This document shows positions 46,703 through 58,888 of a DNA stretch of 64,000 nt, one piece after another (position 1 is the stretch's first letter; every line of letters begins with the position of its first letter). Location of the stretch: the NCBI GenBank assembly GCA_004369045.1, contig ML213528.1:41782-105781 (forward strand), in the 5' to 3' direction. The translations under genes were made by a program, and so were the position numbers. The notes under the pieces were generated by a model. That model ran no database searches and was not told the origin of the DNA. It saw only the letters and a program-made list of their open reading frames with translations. The DNA is from Heliocybe sulcata (lineage: Eukaryota; Basidiomycota; Agaricomycetes; Gloeophyllales; Gloeophyllaceae).

Positions 46703-48032
46703 ATGGGTAGTAAACGCCACCTGGAAGATTATCCAGTGATGCCCGCTGCAGGACCATCGACAAACCCGTCGAAAGCGCCACCAGCGAAGAGACAGAGGAA
46801 AAAGAAAGACGCAGAGGCTCCGATTCCCGAGAAACGAGAAGCTCGGTTCAAGAGTAAATGCCCGCAAGCTATCCTGGAAAGAGTAGACAGAGTGGCCGCG
46901 CAGCGGTGAGTGTGGTCAAACCTCCGTTCTCGATACGCGTCCTCGAATTATGATTAGGTTCTTCATGATTGATCGTAAACGGGATGGAGACGAGCTACAC
47001 GAGGAGTTCAACGTTCTTGGGTCGACTGGCAATGTACGGAATTATCTGCGGGATTCTGGCCGTGAACTAACTTTGTTGCAGGTTTACACCGTCGTGATCG
47101 ACAAGAGACCGAGTTGCAACTGTACGTCTTGACCTCTGCTCTCATACATACGACGTGTGACTCTTCAACAGGTCCTGACTTCGGCAAGGGCAATCACTGC
47201 AAACATATTGTAAGTATGCAATATCCTCGGTGTTGCCGCCCATCCTCACGTCTGCCCTGCAGCTATTCATATTTATGAAAGGTACAGCCGCATCCATCGT
47301 GAGGATGATCGTGTACTGAACGAAGCTACGCAGTCCTGCAAGTTCCATACGAATCGAGCCACTGGTACCAGAAGTACATCGTTTCCCGCTTCTCGCGCTG
47401 CTTTCTCTCATCGCAATCCTCCTTTCTAGAGCCCTTCTTTCCACCGAGCTAGCCGAAATCTTTGCCCAAGCACCCCTCGCGCCCAACTCTGTCGCCCACC
47501 CGCACATCCGTGACGCCTACGCCCGTGCCACTGGCAAGAAGCTCGCGTCTACCAGCGCCGCGCCGAACCAGAAGAGGAGAATGCCAAGCGAAGAGGATGA
47601 CTGCCCTATCTGCTACGAGAACATGCACAAAGAAGACGTCAAGAAGCTCGCATTCTGCGAGAGCTGTGGCAACGGCCTGCATCTGCAGTGCTTCCAGCAA
47701 TGTACGCGGTCGTCGTTCTCGTATTCATGGACCATCCCACTGACAATTCTCTGTGCAGGGGCACGAAGCAAGGTAAAACCGGACTGTGTGTTCTGCCGTG
47801 CTGAATGGGTTGTGCCAGGCCCTGCTGGTGCTAAGGCAGGCAGGAGCGCGGAGGGATATGTCAATCTCGCGGGTGTGGCTGGCCTTAGCCCCCAGCGAGA
47901 CACAAGCAGCTGTAAGTTCCGTTTTCATTCCCATTTCAACGGGTAATGTGACATGAGCTATGGGCAGATTATCATGGTCCACGAAGGGGGCAACGGTATT
48001 ATGGGTATCAAAACTACGAAGAGCTATTTTGA
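46703..48032 (+). CDS. SWIM-type plus RING-type zinc-finger protein, putative E3 ubiquitin ligase
   Basis: Several exons: 46703-46905, 46958-47033, and later ones to a stop at 48030-48032. The head is basic (PPAKRQRKKKDAE), then EKREARFKSKCPQAILERVD. A SWIM finger is built over two introns: VYTVVIDKRPSCN|CPDFGKGNHCKHI (CxC...CxH). The segment VLQVPYESSHWYQKYIVSRF follows, then PHIRDAYARATGKK. A RING finger reads CPICYENMHKEDVKKLAFCE, SCGNGLHLQCFQQ, then, after a short intron, CVFCRAEW. The protein ends YYGYQNYEELF. The combination is known from MEX/ZSWIM2-like ligases, which transfer ubiquitin. The start was chosen at MGSKRH because the upstream in-frame stretch has no conserved content. Confidence 0.82.
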
Positions 48033-48211
48033 AGTCGCACTTGGTGCCTTTCGTATTTACGCTCCTATTCTATCAGATACCTGATATAAATGATATACCA
48101 CTGTAATGTACGCTTGGCATGGCACGTTTTGCATTTTCTGAAGATAGGCTCGGTGGCGCGCTACGGATTTCTTGATCTACGCCAAGTCCGAATTCCCACG
48201 TCAATTAAAAC

Positions 48212-49757
48212 ATGTCTTTCCTCCATCCGTGTTATAACTGGCTCTATACCCAAGCCCAAGATGCGGTTCTCAACGTCCTCGCTGCGGGACCTATCCCAAA
48301 ACATGTCGCCTTCGTTATGGACGGCAATCGTCGCTATGCACGCCGCAAACAAGCCAAGGTCCAGCAGGGACACTCGGACGGATTTTTAGCGCTGCGCAGA
48401 GTGAGTTCGAGATCCGGCCTGCTTTCAGAGCTAATCTGTATTAATACTAGATGCTAGAGATATGCCTGAAGCTCGGAGTGCGATGCGTAACCGCCTACGC
48501 ATTCTCTATCGAGAACTTCAAGCGTTCGCCGGAGGAGGTAGATGCCTTGATGAATCTCGCGGAGGAGAAGCTTTTGGAACTCTGCCAGCACGGGTATGGT
48601 CCGTTTCTCCGCTATTCTTCTCTTCTAACATGCCAACGGAACCTTAAGAGAGCTGCTAGAACAGTACGGCGTCCGGCTAAACGTGCTAGGCAAGAAAGAG
48701 CTCTTTCCAGAACGGGTGCAGATCGCCGCTCGTAAGGCGGAGGAGATGACACGTCAAAACGACCGGTGCGTTGCTTTGCGATATTGAGCTAGGACCCACG
48801 AAGGCGTTTCGAGAGGTCAGAATTGTATGTTCGGATGGCTGCGCCATAGGCGCGGTTTTCGTCCGGCCTGAGTGGCCAGCATTGCCCGAGACTTCGTTCC
48901 CGTCCGGAGCCTTTGCCGCTTATCGTGCATCGATCATAAGTACACTGTGCCGTTGGACCCATGAGTGGACTGCGCAGTCCACTACTTTCTCTTCAACTCC
49001 AGTGGAAGCGGTCCTGTACAAGCCAGCCTGACCGTCCGAGCTAGCTTGGTTGTTCGGATTGGTAACGTCCTCTTGAATCTCAGCTATTTTGTGCCCGGGT
49101 CATGCGCCTGGTCCTAGCTTCTTTCTTCTATCAATTTCTGCACACGCAACGGCTTTTGCTGAGCTTCGCCAAGTTCTACTCGGACGGTAGAATGTAGCCA
49201 TGAGTCCCTCGCGAGTCCTTACGAATGCTGCTCTTCTTCATTCATCTGAACGCTATCGCAACTCATACGTATCTCCATACAATCCAACAGGGCAATCCTC
49301 AATCTCTGCATGCCGTACACCTCTCGCGACGAGATAGCCACCGCCATAGAATCCACGATCAACGACGCTCTCGTCGAGGACCGTCCTCGCGCGTGCGTCC
49401 GAGCTATCGTCTCCCTTCCCCTCTCGGGAGGATCGCCGCTCACACGCGCCTTCCTTCTCCCAGGTCCATATCCGAAAAGGACATCGACGACCACCTCATG
49501 ACCACGATGCCCCTGGACGTCCTCATCCGCACCAGTGGCGTAAAGCGCCTGAGCGACTTTCTCTTATGGCAGGTATGCTCCGTGCTGCTTCCCTTCCACC
49601 GCGCTACTCACCTTCTCGCCGAGATCAGTGCTGCGAAGACACTCAAATCCAGTTCACAGACACCTACTGGCCCGACTTTGGCTTATGGGACTTTGTCCCC
49701 ATCCTCCTCGACTATCAACGCAAGGTATGGACTCGGACGTCGCTGCATGTATTGTGA
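48212..49757 (+). CDS. cis-Prenyltransferase (dehydrodolichyl diphosphate synthase type)
   Basis: This is the enzyme that chains isopentenyl diphosphate into long cis-polyprenyl diphosphate for dolichol, the lipid carrier for glycosylation at the ER. Exon 1 (48212 on) reads [20 protein letters not shown] and [12 protein letters not shown], including the catalytic DGNRR motif. Further exons give [74 protein letters not shown], then [20 protein letters not shown] and [20 protein letters not shown]. The [13 protein letters not shown] signature is intact. Most introns are short, but the one at 48766-49290 is 525 nt. It is RER2/SRT1-like; a NUS1-like partner is not in the window. It ends convergent with SKN7, 233 bp apart. 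Confidence 0.92.
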
Positions 49758-49990
49758 TTCTATTTCCGCTACCGTGTACTCGGCGTGTTTTGTCTTCCTA
49801 ATATACACTATTAATGATACAATACCCCCGCATATGAAGCAGCAAAATAAACAATGAAAACAGGATTGAATACATGGAAAGCCTAGTGCATACGAAACAT
49901 ACAGCGAAGTGGATGCGGTCGAGTGGTGGGGGGCGAGCGAGCGGAGAGAAAAAGGTCCCGAATAATCCAAACAGCAACGAGGGTATCGAT

Positions 49991-52907
49991 CTACTCCACA
50001 ACTTCAAACCGCGAGCGCTTGGCGTCCCGCCCGTCCGCAGACTCGTCCAGCCCGCGCTTCTCCCCGCCGCTGCCGGACGCGAACGTCGGCATGCCGGGGA
50101 ACGCCTCGCCATTGACCATGCTCTGGAGGATCATCGCGTACTGCTCGTCCGTGAGCCCCATGCCCGCGAGCGGGTTGATCTTCCCGTCGTCCTCCATCTG
50201 CCCGGGCGTGAACATCGTGTTCGTCGCCGCCTGCATCGACAGCGCCTGGTCGAACGACGGGTCCGACAGCGGCGGGATGCCGATGGAGCGCGGGATCCGC
50301 GACATCTGCTGGATGACCTTGAGGTGCATCAGGTGCTTCTCGAGCATGTCGAGCAGGCCCTGCTTGCTGAACGGTTTCGGGAGGATGTCGTTCATGCCCG
50401 AGGAGTAGTAAGTCATGATCTCGTTCGGCTTCGAATTAGACGTCATCGAGATGATGGGCGTCATATGGTCAAACTGTCGAATGAGCGACGTCGCCGAGAC
50501 ACCATCGAGCTTTGGCATAACAATGTCCTGAAAAAACCATCGTCAATCATCACAGCGCATACACACAGGAACCACCATACCATCAACACCAGATCATACT
50601 TCTCCAAGTTCATCTTGTTGACAGCACCCACACCATCGACCGCAACATCAAAGTTGCACCCAAACACCTGCAAGAACTTACTCGACAGCTTCCTGCTGAC
50701 AGCATCGTCCTCCACAAGCAGCACCCTCGGCGGGACCGCCCACCCGGGCACATACGTCGACCGCCGCACCCTCAGCGTCTGCGCGCTCGGCGGGCGCGCC
50801 GCCGGGTCCGCACCAGCCGTACTAATCGACAACGGGCCCTCGTCACCCGACGGCTGCGGCAGGGCATACTGCGCCTGCTCCTGCGACGGGCTCTGCTCCT
50901 CCTGCGTCCCCACCCCAACACCCATCCCCGCGCCCGAGAACAGCGCGAGCGTATTCGGGTCAAAGCTCCAGTTCCCATTCGCGTCGTCCACCCCGCTCTT
51001 CGGCATGAGATGGCCCAGCGTGAACACCTGCAGCCCCTCGTGCCCCCCGCCCTCCTCCGCCGGCGCAGGCGGCAGGTACTGCCCGTCGGGCATCACCACC
51101 GCGTCCTCCGCCTCTCCCTCCTCCCCATTCCCCGCCGCCGCCGGCGCAGGCTGCGCGGGCACGGGCGCGCTGATCTGGGCCTGGGCCGCGAGCTGCGAGA
51201 GCGACGACGGCCCGGGGCCGGGCACGGGCTGCGACGCGCGCGAGAGCTGCTCGATGCGCGTGAGCATGTCCTGTCTGCTCACCGGCCGGTCTGGGTCCTG
51301 CACCGACGTGGGAGGGGCCGAGACCGCGCCCGCGGGCGCGGCGGAGCTGGGCGCGAAGGACATCCCCGCGACCTCGGCGCGCCGGGAGATCTCGTTCATC
51401 TGGACCAGGCTCGCTCGTGCGACGTCGTTCTCCGGGTACGCACCCATCATCCGCTGCGCTTCTTCTGCCGGGAGGAACGGATTTGATTCCGCGATCGCGT
51501 TCGCATTTGTATTCGTTCCTGTGTTGGTTGAGGAAGAGGGGTTTGTAGGGTTATTGGAGCTGCTTTGCGAGGCTTCGTCTTTTACTTTCGCTAAAAGTGC
51601 AGCAATCAGAACCGTTGCATTAACACAGATTAAGAGGGGAGGAGAATAATGGGAGGGGGATTAATGTTACAATAATAATACAGCGAACCGGAGTCTTCGT
51701 TTTTGATGTCACACGGGAGAGCAAGAAAACGAAAAAGGGACGAGGTGGCAAGAGACGAAAGGAATTAACTCCCACCATTCTCGAGCTGCAAGAAGTACTG
51801 AATCAAATTCTGCATCAACCCATCCTGCTGTGCCATGGTGCGCTGGAAATTGACCATCTCGCCAAGGACGTTCTGGTAGTTGCCCTCAAGATTGCGGACA
51901 TGCGCGACCATCTCGTCTTGCTGGCGGAGCAGGCGGTCGATCTGGATCTGCAGGCTGTCCATTGCGCGTCCGCACGAGTCGGAGCCGCACGGGCCTGCGC
52001 TGACAGGCCCGGGCGACGTGTTGTGGTCGGAGAGGCGCCCGGAGGAAGTGGTGGATTTGCGCTGCGCGGGGACTTTGCGCTTGATGTTTTCGAGGCATTC
52101 GGGGCGGGAGGCGTGGAAGTCGGGATGGCGGAATGTCCAGCTCTGGGGAGACAGTAAGGTACATGCGCAGTGACATGGCCATGATACTCACGTGTTCGCC
52201 GAACTGATTGTCGTCTGTATTTTTCACCTGATGATGGCTTGCTGAGATGCGATCCAGGCCGTGAGATAATCACTGCCTACCTTGTGGAAATCGTACTTGT
52301 TTAATTGTCGTACAAAGCTGGCGAAATTCGAGTGCTTGAACAGACGCGGTAGTACAGATTTTGTAAACTCGTTCATGTCCTTTACTACGAAACAGTCGCC
52401 GGCAGGTCCCCAGGATACAATATGCGCGAACGACTGGTCCTCGAGCATCCTGTCCCACGTCGTCAGATAAGCTCAGGTCAACACAAGGCAGACTCACTTG
52501 TAGAGCTTCTTGACAAAGTCCGAGGTCGTGGGCATGCCGTCCTCTGTCGTGTCCTTGTGGTCGTGCTGAGGCTGCTGATCGCGCGTCTCGCGCTTGACCG
52601 AGTCTTGCCGGCCGTGATCGCTACGATGCGGCGCATATACCTCTTCTCGTGAACTGGATGTGCGGTGACTCGACCACGACGACGATGACGGTAGGGGCGG
52701 GAGGGTGGTGGATGCGGGCGGTGATAGCTGGTAGGACGATGGGAAGCGCGGGTTGGCGGGGATATTGGGGATAGGAGGAAGGGTATTTGAGCGTGAAAAG
52801 GACGGCATTGGGAGATGGAGTTGTGAAGGCGGAGGCAGATTTACGGGCGGTGGCTGGAAGAGCTGAGGCTGCCTGTGGTGAGGGATATAGTGGCCAGATT
52901 GATCCAT
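49991..52907 (-). CDS. SKN7: Transcription factor SKN7/PRR1 (HSF DNA-binding domain plus response-regulator receiver)
   Basis: The output regulator for oxidative and osmotic stress downstream of histidine kinases. The start at 52907 gives a Pro/His-rich head (MDQSGHYIPHHRQPQLFQPP), then TSDFVKKLYK|MLEDQSFAHIVSWGPAGDCF, FTKSVLPRLFKHSNFASFVR, QLNKYDFHKV and SWTFRHPDF, the HSF-type domain, split by introns. A heptad-like coiled coil follows (SLQIQIDRLLRQQDEMVAHV, QNVLGEMVNFQRTMAQQDGL). A roughly 180-nt intron and a Pro/Gln/Ala-rich linker come next. The receiver reads PPRVLLVEDDAVSRKLSSKF, then YDLVLM|DIVMPKLDGVSA and DILPKPFSK, with acidic pocket, phosphoacceptor Asp and Lys all present. The tail ends KRSRFEVVE. 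Confidence 0.95.
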
Positions 52908-55900
52908 GGTGGCAGGAGGAGATGGGGACCAGGCCTTGCACAGACGGTATAAAGACCACTGCCTTTCCCAGATACTCGGCCGTCCCCGGCATCCGCTTTT
53001 GTACGTAACCCTCGACCACTACAAATTCCCAAAACACATGATCTCCCCTACAAATTCTTTATTCTGCCGCAATTTTCTGTTATCGATCCTCTGCAGGCCG
53101 CTAATACCGCCTCATACGACGGCAAAATACACTGTTAAAGATCGCAGTGCTTGCAGCCACTTGGACCCACAAACATCCTGCTCGACGGTCCAGGCCCCCG
53201 GCGACCACTGGGATCCGTCGGGCGATCCTCGTGGCCAGTCTCGTCGGGACCGCTACCGTCGGGGCCCAGGCCTCACACCGTCGTCGCCGTCGTGCAGAAC
53301 CGCGTCGACGCCGTGAGAGGCGCCGAGCACACAGCGCAGACTAAAGTCTAACGCCTCGTGTGTGCCCGCTGCAGCGATGTCCCTGTGCCTTATCGAATCA
53401 GGAAATGTCCCGACTGGCTCGGCAATGGCCGCAGATAATTGATCGACGTCCCGGGGCCCGTTCCCGTACGCGTCCCGGTCGTTGCAACCGTCGAAAGTGA
53501 GACGTCTTCTGAGCTCCACAACGCCAGGACGCTCCATCTCGTGCTCGCAAGGCCCAACACAGCACAGGCCAGTCGAGGCTCTAGCAGGAGGCGGTGCAGC
53601 GGTCTGGACCCCAATACTCGGACGTCTATTTGTATTTTGCTCCCGCAGATGGCTTTCCCGAAATACAGATGCTCCCCTTCCGTTTCCGAAATACAAAGAT
53701 ACCTCTCCAGTCAGCCGAAATACAGATGCACTGACAGCCGGTTTGTTCCATTGTGTGGCGCCACCTTTAATCGCTCCCGATGCTTTCGGTCCGACGTCCT
53801 AATCAGCTAGAGTGAATGGAAGGGAAGGCGTCGTACCCAGTATCGATGCAACCCACATGAACAGCTCATCGTTACAGCAAATCAGTTGAACGCAACAATT
53901 GCACGTATACTAGCCATCTTGTCGGTCGCAACTTATACGATACAGCACAACACATGCTATCTACATCAACACACCCACTTACGCACGTCTGCCAAATGAA
54001 CAGCACGCACATCTCCGAGCTATCTCAATTCAATTTAATCAGTACCTGTGACCTCGACGTATAACCACCGGTTATAGACATCATCGCGTTTGGTATCTTC
54101 TGTGAATAAACAAGGGATAGCGTATACCAAAGGACATTGCAATATCGTACCTGCAACCAACTGCAACTTCACCTGTCCGTACGCCAGACATAGTAACCGC
54201 TATACCACTCTCGAGCAGAACAAAACGCTGACAGGATCCATCCTTCATGCCACAATACCCTTCCCGTCCTTCGAAGTAACGGGACGCATGAGCCACGCCG
54301 CCGCGAAGCACGGACATAATACCACGACGACGTTCATATAACACCGCACACCGCGAGCGCCAACAGTGCATCAAATCGGGGGAACAGCTTATCACGTCTC
54401 CTGCACATCAATACAGCCCTCTCCGGCTTCATTAACGTGCCCGCACTAACTTCGCTGGAGGAGAGAGGGGCATAGCTCGTGTATGAGATGGCGCTGGAAG
54501 ACAGCGCCCTTGCGTAGGCAATCTGACTGACGATGTCTCGCATCGGTACACAAGCCACTCGACAACGAGATCGATACAGGCTGTGGACGAGCCTGCACAC
54601 GCAAACTGGTCCCAGGTGACAATTTCGGCATGACGGGATTGATATAGTCCATTGGTCAGAAGCTCTGAAGCTCTGCGGGTGAACCGACCTGCCTCTGGTA
54701 GCGATTTACCCGTCCGAGCGACAGAACGCACTCCTTAGCTTCGCTCCCGCCCACCGCGAAGCCAGTCAACCAACACGCCGCACATACCCTGCCCATCCGC
54801 GGCTTGTGTCTCGGCGCCCACCTTCCTCTCTATCCAGGTCTTGTTTTGTAATATAAGTTCCACGCACACATTCCTGTCTCTTCGAACGTGGCCCAGAGGA
54901 TTGGCGGCGCACGATAGAGGTTATAAATAGCTGTGAACGTGGATGGAAGGAGTTTGTGAGGAACGAAACAGGCAGAAGGGGAAGGAGGGAAGGAGGGCGG
55001 AGAATAGTAGGAGCGAAGCGCGGAGATGAGCGGCAGGCGAAGATGGAGACGGCGAGAGAGCGGTGGGTTGTCTTGTTGTGCGGTACTGAGACCTGCGTGT
55101 ATGTAGGCACGCGGTACGATCGTGATCTTGGAAGTCTGATACGATAAGGGATGCGAGTCTGTAAGCCTGTTTGAGATGAGGAGCACGAGCTTATATGCTT
55201 ATTGTGTTTCACAGCGACAAGCCCAAGCCCAAATCCTGGGTACGGCGCTTCCTTTCCGGGTTGCAAAGTAGGCGGGTAGGGAGGGCGCTTTCGTACTGAC
55301 CAGAGCCGGACAGTCCTCGTATGCTGCAGACTGCAGAGAGAGCCAGTGTGCGGGAGAGTAGGGGTATGAGATAGCAGCGCGGGCGTCCTATAACGATGTG
55401 TTTTGGCGAAGTGTCACGGTTTTTAGAGTACGTATACGGAGCCTCGGGAGGGTTTGTTGCAAAAGGATTCGAAGCCCCGGAAGAGAGTTCCAGGAGAGAC
55501 CGGAGGTGCAATAGTACCAAGATCCAGGAGGTGTGGCTGGCACCGCGGATACGAGACAGCAACAGGGAAAGCGTTCAGTCCAAGGTGAACGCGAGCGACC
55601 TTGAACTAAGACTGCGTGTATAACGCACCCTGTTTTGCGCGCAATGACATAGTCGACTGATCAGACTTGCACGTCATATGTCGGTGGCCTAGATGTGTCG
55701 TATTAGCACACCTTGTTTAAGGTGTCGTCAGCCATCACCTTCGAACGTGAGTAGACTCGTCCTCAGTTTCTCATGACGAGTACCGCGTCTGGACTCTGAA
55801 TAAGGGGAGGGATGGGGGCGCTGCTGTTTAGTTCCCGAAAATCAAATCGACAGGAACTAGAACGCCGGAGACGCAAAGGCTCTCTGGCTCGTCATTGGAC

Positions 55901-56496
55901 CCTGCAGAAGCGGGAGGAGGTGGAGAGTATCGTGCTTCGACGAGGTTTCGTCATTGCAGACTCGCGTACGGGTGTATATAGACTTGGTGGGGCGCCACGT
56001 GCGTGAACCTGGTATAAAGTGCTTTTATGTAGACGGATACACAGATGGATGAGCGGCAGCGCGATCGATGTCCTGGCTGCAATAGAACGTCATCAAGGCA
56101 TCCTATGGGACTGCTCTCTGAAGGTAGAGCTCCTGTCGTCCAGAAGTAAGCTGGGTATCCAGTCAAGTACTTGTTGATGCAATGAGAGTAGTTATTAAGG
56201 TCAGCGAGGAGCTGTACAGTGCCGACATCGGGATTTAGACCTGCGGATATGCGTCCTTTCAATAGTTGCGAGTGTTGTACTTAGCGGCTCTTCATGTTGG
56301 TACAGCGGAGTAAGGCCTTGAGAGGTTAGGAAACTGATGCGAGAGTAAGAGAGCGCAGAGGTCGAGTCGAAGCCGGAAGCGCCCATACCACTTGATGGAT
56401 CACGTGGGTATGATCCCGTGACCGTTCCCCGCATCAATCGGGCGTCTACCCCGCATTCAGCTGGTTCACCGAACCTATGCTCCTCTGACCACCACC
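52908..56496. other. Gene-poor region upstream of SKN7 and MCC beta
   Basis: About 3.6 kb without an assignable gene. It contains the short imperfect tandem repeat at 53658-53741. Frames at 55266-54766 (-) and 55812-56006 (+) show no motif. Both flanking genes are transcribed away from it, so it likely holds two promoters. Confidence 0.4.
53658..53741. repeat. Three imperfect 28-29-bp tandem units
   Basis: Units start with CCGAAATACA at 53658, 53686 and 53715. The first and third share CCGAAATACAGATGC; the second has CCGAAATACAAAGATA. Confidence 0.6.
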
Positions 56497-58888
56497 ATGC
56501 AGCTCCCAGTATCCATTCGCCCAGTGCTCAAGCGGGCCTTGCGCAGCGCCCCTCTTCGTCGTCACTACCATGCAGACGTCCTGCCCTCGCTCATCTCGCC
56601 CTCTTCGCCCGAGTTCCAAGCGAGAGCGCAAGGCATGGACGAGCTCGTCAACGACTTGGAGGCGAAGATGGCCGAGGCTCGCTTAGGCGGCGGGCAGAAG
56701 GCTGCGGAGAGGATGAGGAGTAAGGGCAAGAAGCTGCCGCGTGAACGGTGAGTGACACGGTTCGGCCAGGATATATAGTACTCGTGAACGGAAGTCGTGC
56801 TTTGTAGGTTGGGCTTGTTGTTGGACCCCCATAGCCCGTTCCTGGAGCTCTCATCTCTGGCCGCGCATGAAGTCTACCCTGGCGAGTCCATCCCCGGCGC
56901 TGGCATCATCACCGGTATTGGCCGAATATCCGGGCGCGAATGTGTCATCGTAGTGAACGACGCCACGGTCAAAGGTGGCTCGTACTACCCGCTAACTGTA
57001 CGTCATGAAATAATTCTTCAGACGATGCACTTGCATTGACCTCGTTAACCACAGGTTAAGAAACACCTCCGCGCGCAGGAAATCGCGAGGGAGAACCGGC
57101 TGCCCTGCGTGTACCTAGGTATGTCCCTGACCGTGCTCTACCATCCAGCCAATCACCCTGAACACATGCCCCGAGCCCAGTCGAATCAGGCGGCGCCGCG
57201 CTCCCTCACCAAGCCAACGTATGCACATATTTTACTTCATGGAGTCGAGTACGGATGCCTGACTGTGAGGACAGGTGTTCCCAGATAAAGAGCACTTCGG
57301 GCGGATATTCTACAACATGGTATTCGGGTCGAACATAGGTCTCAGGCGAGACTCGTTCTGACACGCATACAGGCCCAAATGTCCGCGCAAGGCATCCCGC
57401 AGATCGCAGTAGTACACGGCATCTCCGTCGCAGGTCCGTCCCTTCCCTCCCGCTTTTGCCGCTCCCCTTCCACTTACCTCCCCACATGCAGGCGGCGCGT
57501 ACGTTCCCGCGATGGCCGACGAGACCATCATCGTGCAAAACCAAGGCCGTATATTCCTCGCGGGCCCGCCGCTCGTGAAAGCCGCGACTGGCGAGGACGT
57601 CGACGACGAGACGCTCGGTGGGGGCTTTATGCACGCGCGGGAGAGCGGTGTGGTGGACCACCTCGCGCGGGACGATGAGCATGCACTGGCGATTGCGAGG
57701 GGCGTCGTTGGGGATCTTGGGTCGGCGGGCGCGAAGGCGGCTAGTGTGAGTCGCATGATGAAGTAGAAGGGATGTGAAGCTGATGTGTGGACGCGGGGAA
57801 TGTGTAGCCTGATAGGGAGCCGGAGGAGCCAGTGTATGACGCGAGGGAGTTGGGCGGAATTGTGGGGACGGACGTGAGGCAGCCGTTTGATATGCGCGAC
57901 GTGATTGCGCGTGTTGTGGACGGGAGCAGGTTTAGGGAGTTTAAGAAGGAGTATGGGACGACAGTTGTTACGGTGGGTCTTTTCCCTCTTCCCCCTCGCT
58001 TCTCCCTGCCAATCGTGTTAGAGATCTTATCACTTGGTTCCAAAATCTGGTAGGGATTCGCGCATATACACGGCTATCAGGTGGGGATTATCGCGAATAA
58101 CGGGATCTTGGTGTCGCCTGCGGCGCTAAAGGCGACGCATTTTATTGAGCTGTGTGAGCAGCGCGGGGTGCCGCTGTTGTTCCTTGTGAATGTTACGGGT
58201 GCGTATATTCTCCCTCCTCCCTGCCACCCCTCTCCCACCCGTAAACTAACACATCCCGGACGGGACGGACAAATAGGCTACATGGTCGGGTCGAAGGCGG
58301 AGAAGGGCGGGATCGCAAAGGACGGGGCGAAGATGGTGCGCGCGGTCGCGAATGCGGGCGTGCCAAAGATGACGGTTGTGGTTGGGGGAAGCTTTGGGGC
58401 GGGGAATTACGGGATGTGTGGGCGCGCAGTGAGTACTCCATGTTGTGTGAGGTGGATGGGAAAGGGAGAGGCTGATGGTGGTGGTAGTATTCGCCGAGAT
58501 TTTTGTGGACGTGGCCTGTGAGTGCCTAACTTGGTGAATTGGGTGGTATGGGGAGTGGTGGCTGAATGATCGTTGCGGGGTGTAGAATGCGAGGGTGGGG
58601 GTGATGGGGTCGGGCCAGCTCACGCAAGTGATGAGCAGCGTGTCGAAGTGCGTGTCCTTTCCTCTCTTGTTTCTTCACTAACACAAACTCCACCTTAGAG
58701 ACCCCGCGCAACACGCGTCCCTAAAGGATGAAATTGAGAAACAGTCGGCGGCGCTGTACGGGAGTGCGAGATTGTGGGATGATGGGGTGGTGAGGCCGGT
58801 GGATACGCGGGATGTGGTGGGTATGGGGCTGGCGGTGGTGAGTAGGGAACGGGGAGCGGAGAGGGGGTGGGGGGTTATTAGGATGTGA
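56497..58888 (+). CDS. MCCB: 3-Methylcrotonyl-CoA carboxylase beta subunit, mitochondrial
   Basis: The carboxyltransferase subunit of the biotin enzyme that carboxylates 3-methylcrotonyl-CoA in leucine breakdown. Many exons. The presequence is [20 protein letters not shown], then [20 protein letters not shown]. Conserved blocks are [88 protein letters not shown] and [20 protein letters not shown], then [16 protein letters not shown]. The second half has [92 protein letters not shown] and [20 protein letters not shown]. The stop is at 58886-58888. The glycine-rich oxyanion-hole loops are intact. The alpha subunit is not in the window. Confidence 0.94.

Noticed and set aside
49874-51649. A 591-codon plus-strand open frame
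   Set aside because: It lies antisense to the linker and receiver of SKN7. Its openness follows from the GC-rich third positions of SKN7, and its translation is low-complexity with no motif.
54766-55562. Minus-strand frames upstream of MCC beta as genes
   Set aside because: Overlapping frames of mixed composition, no motif and no splice sites.
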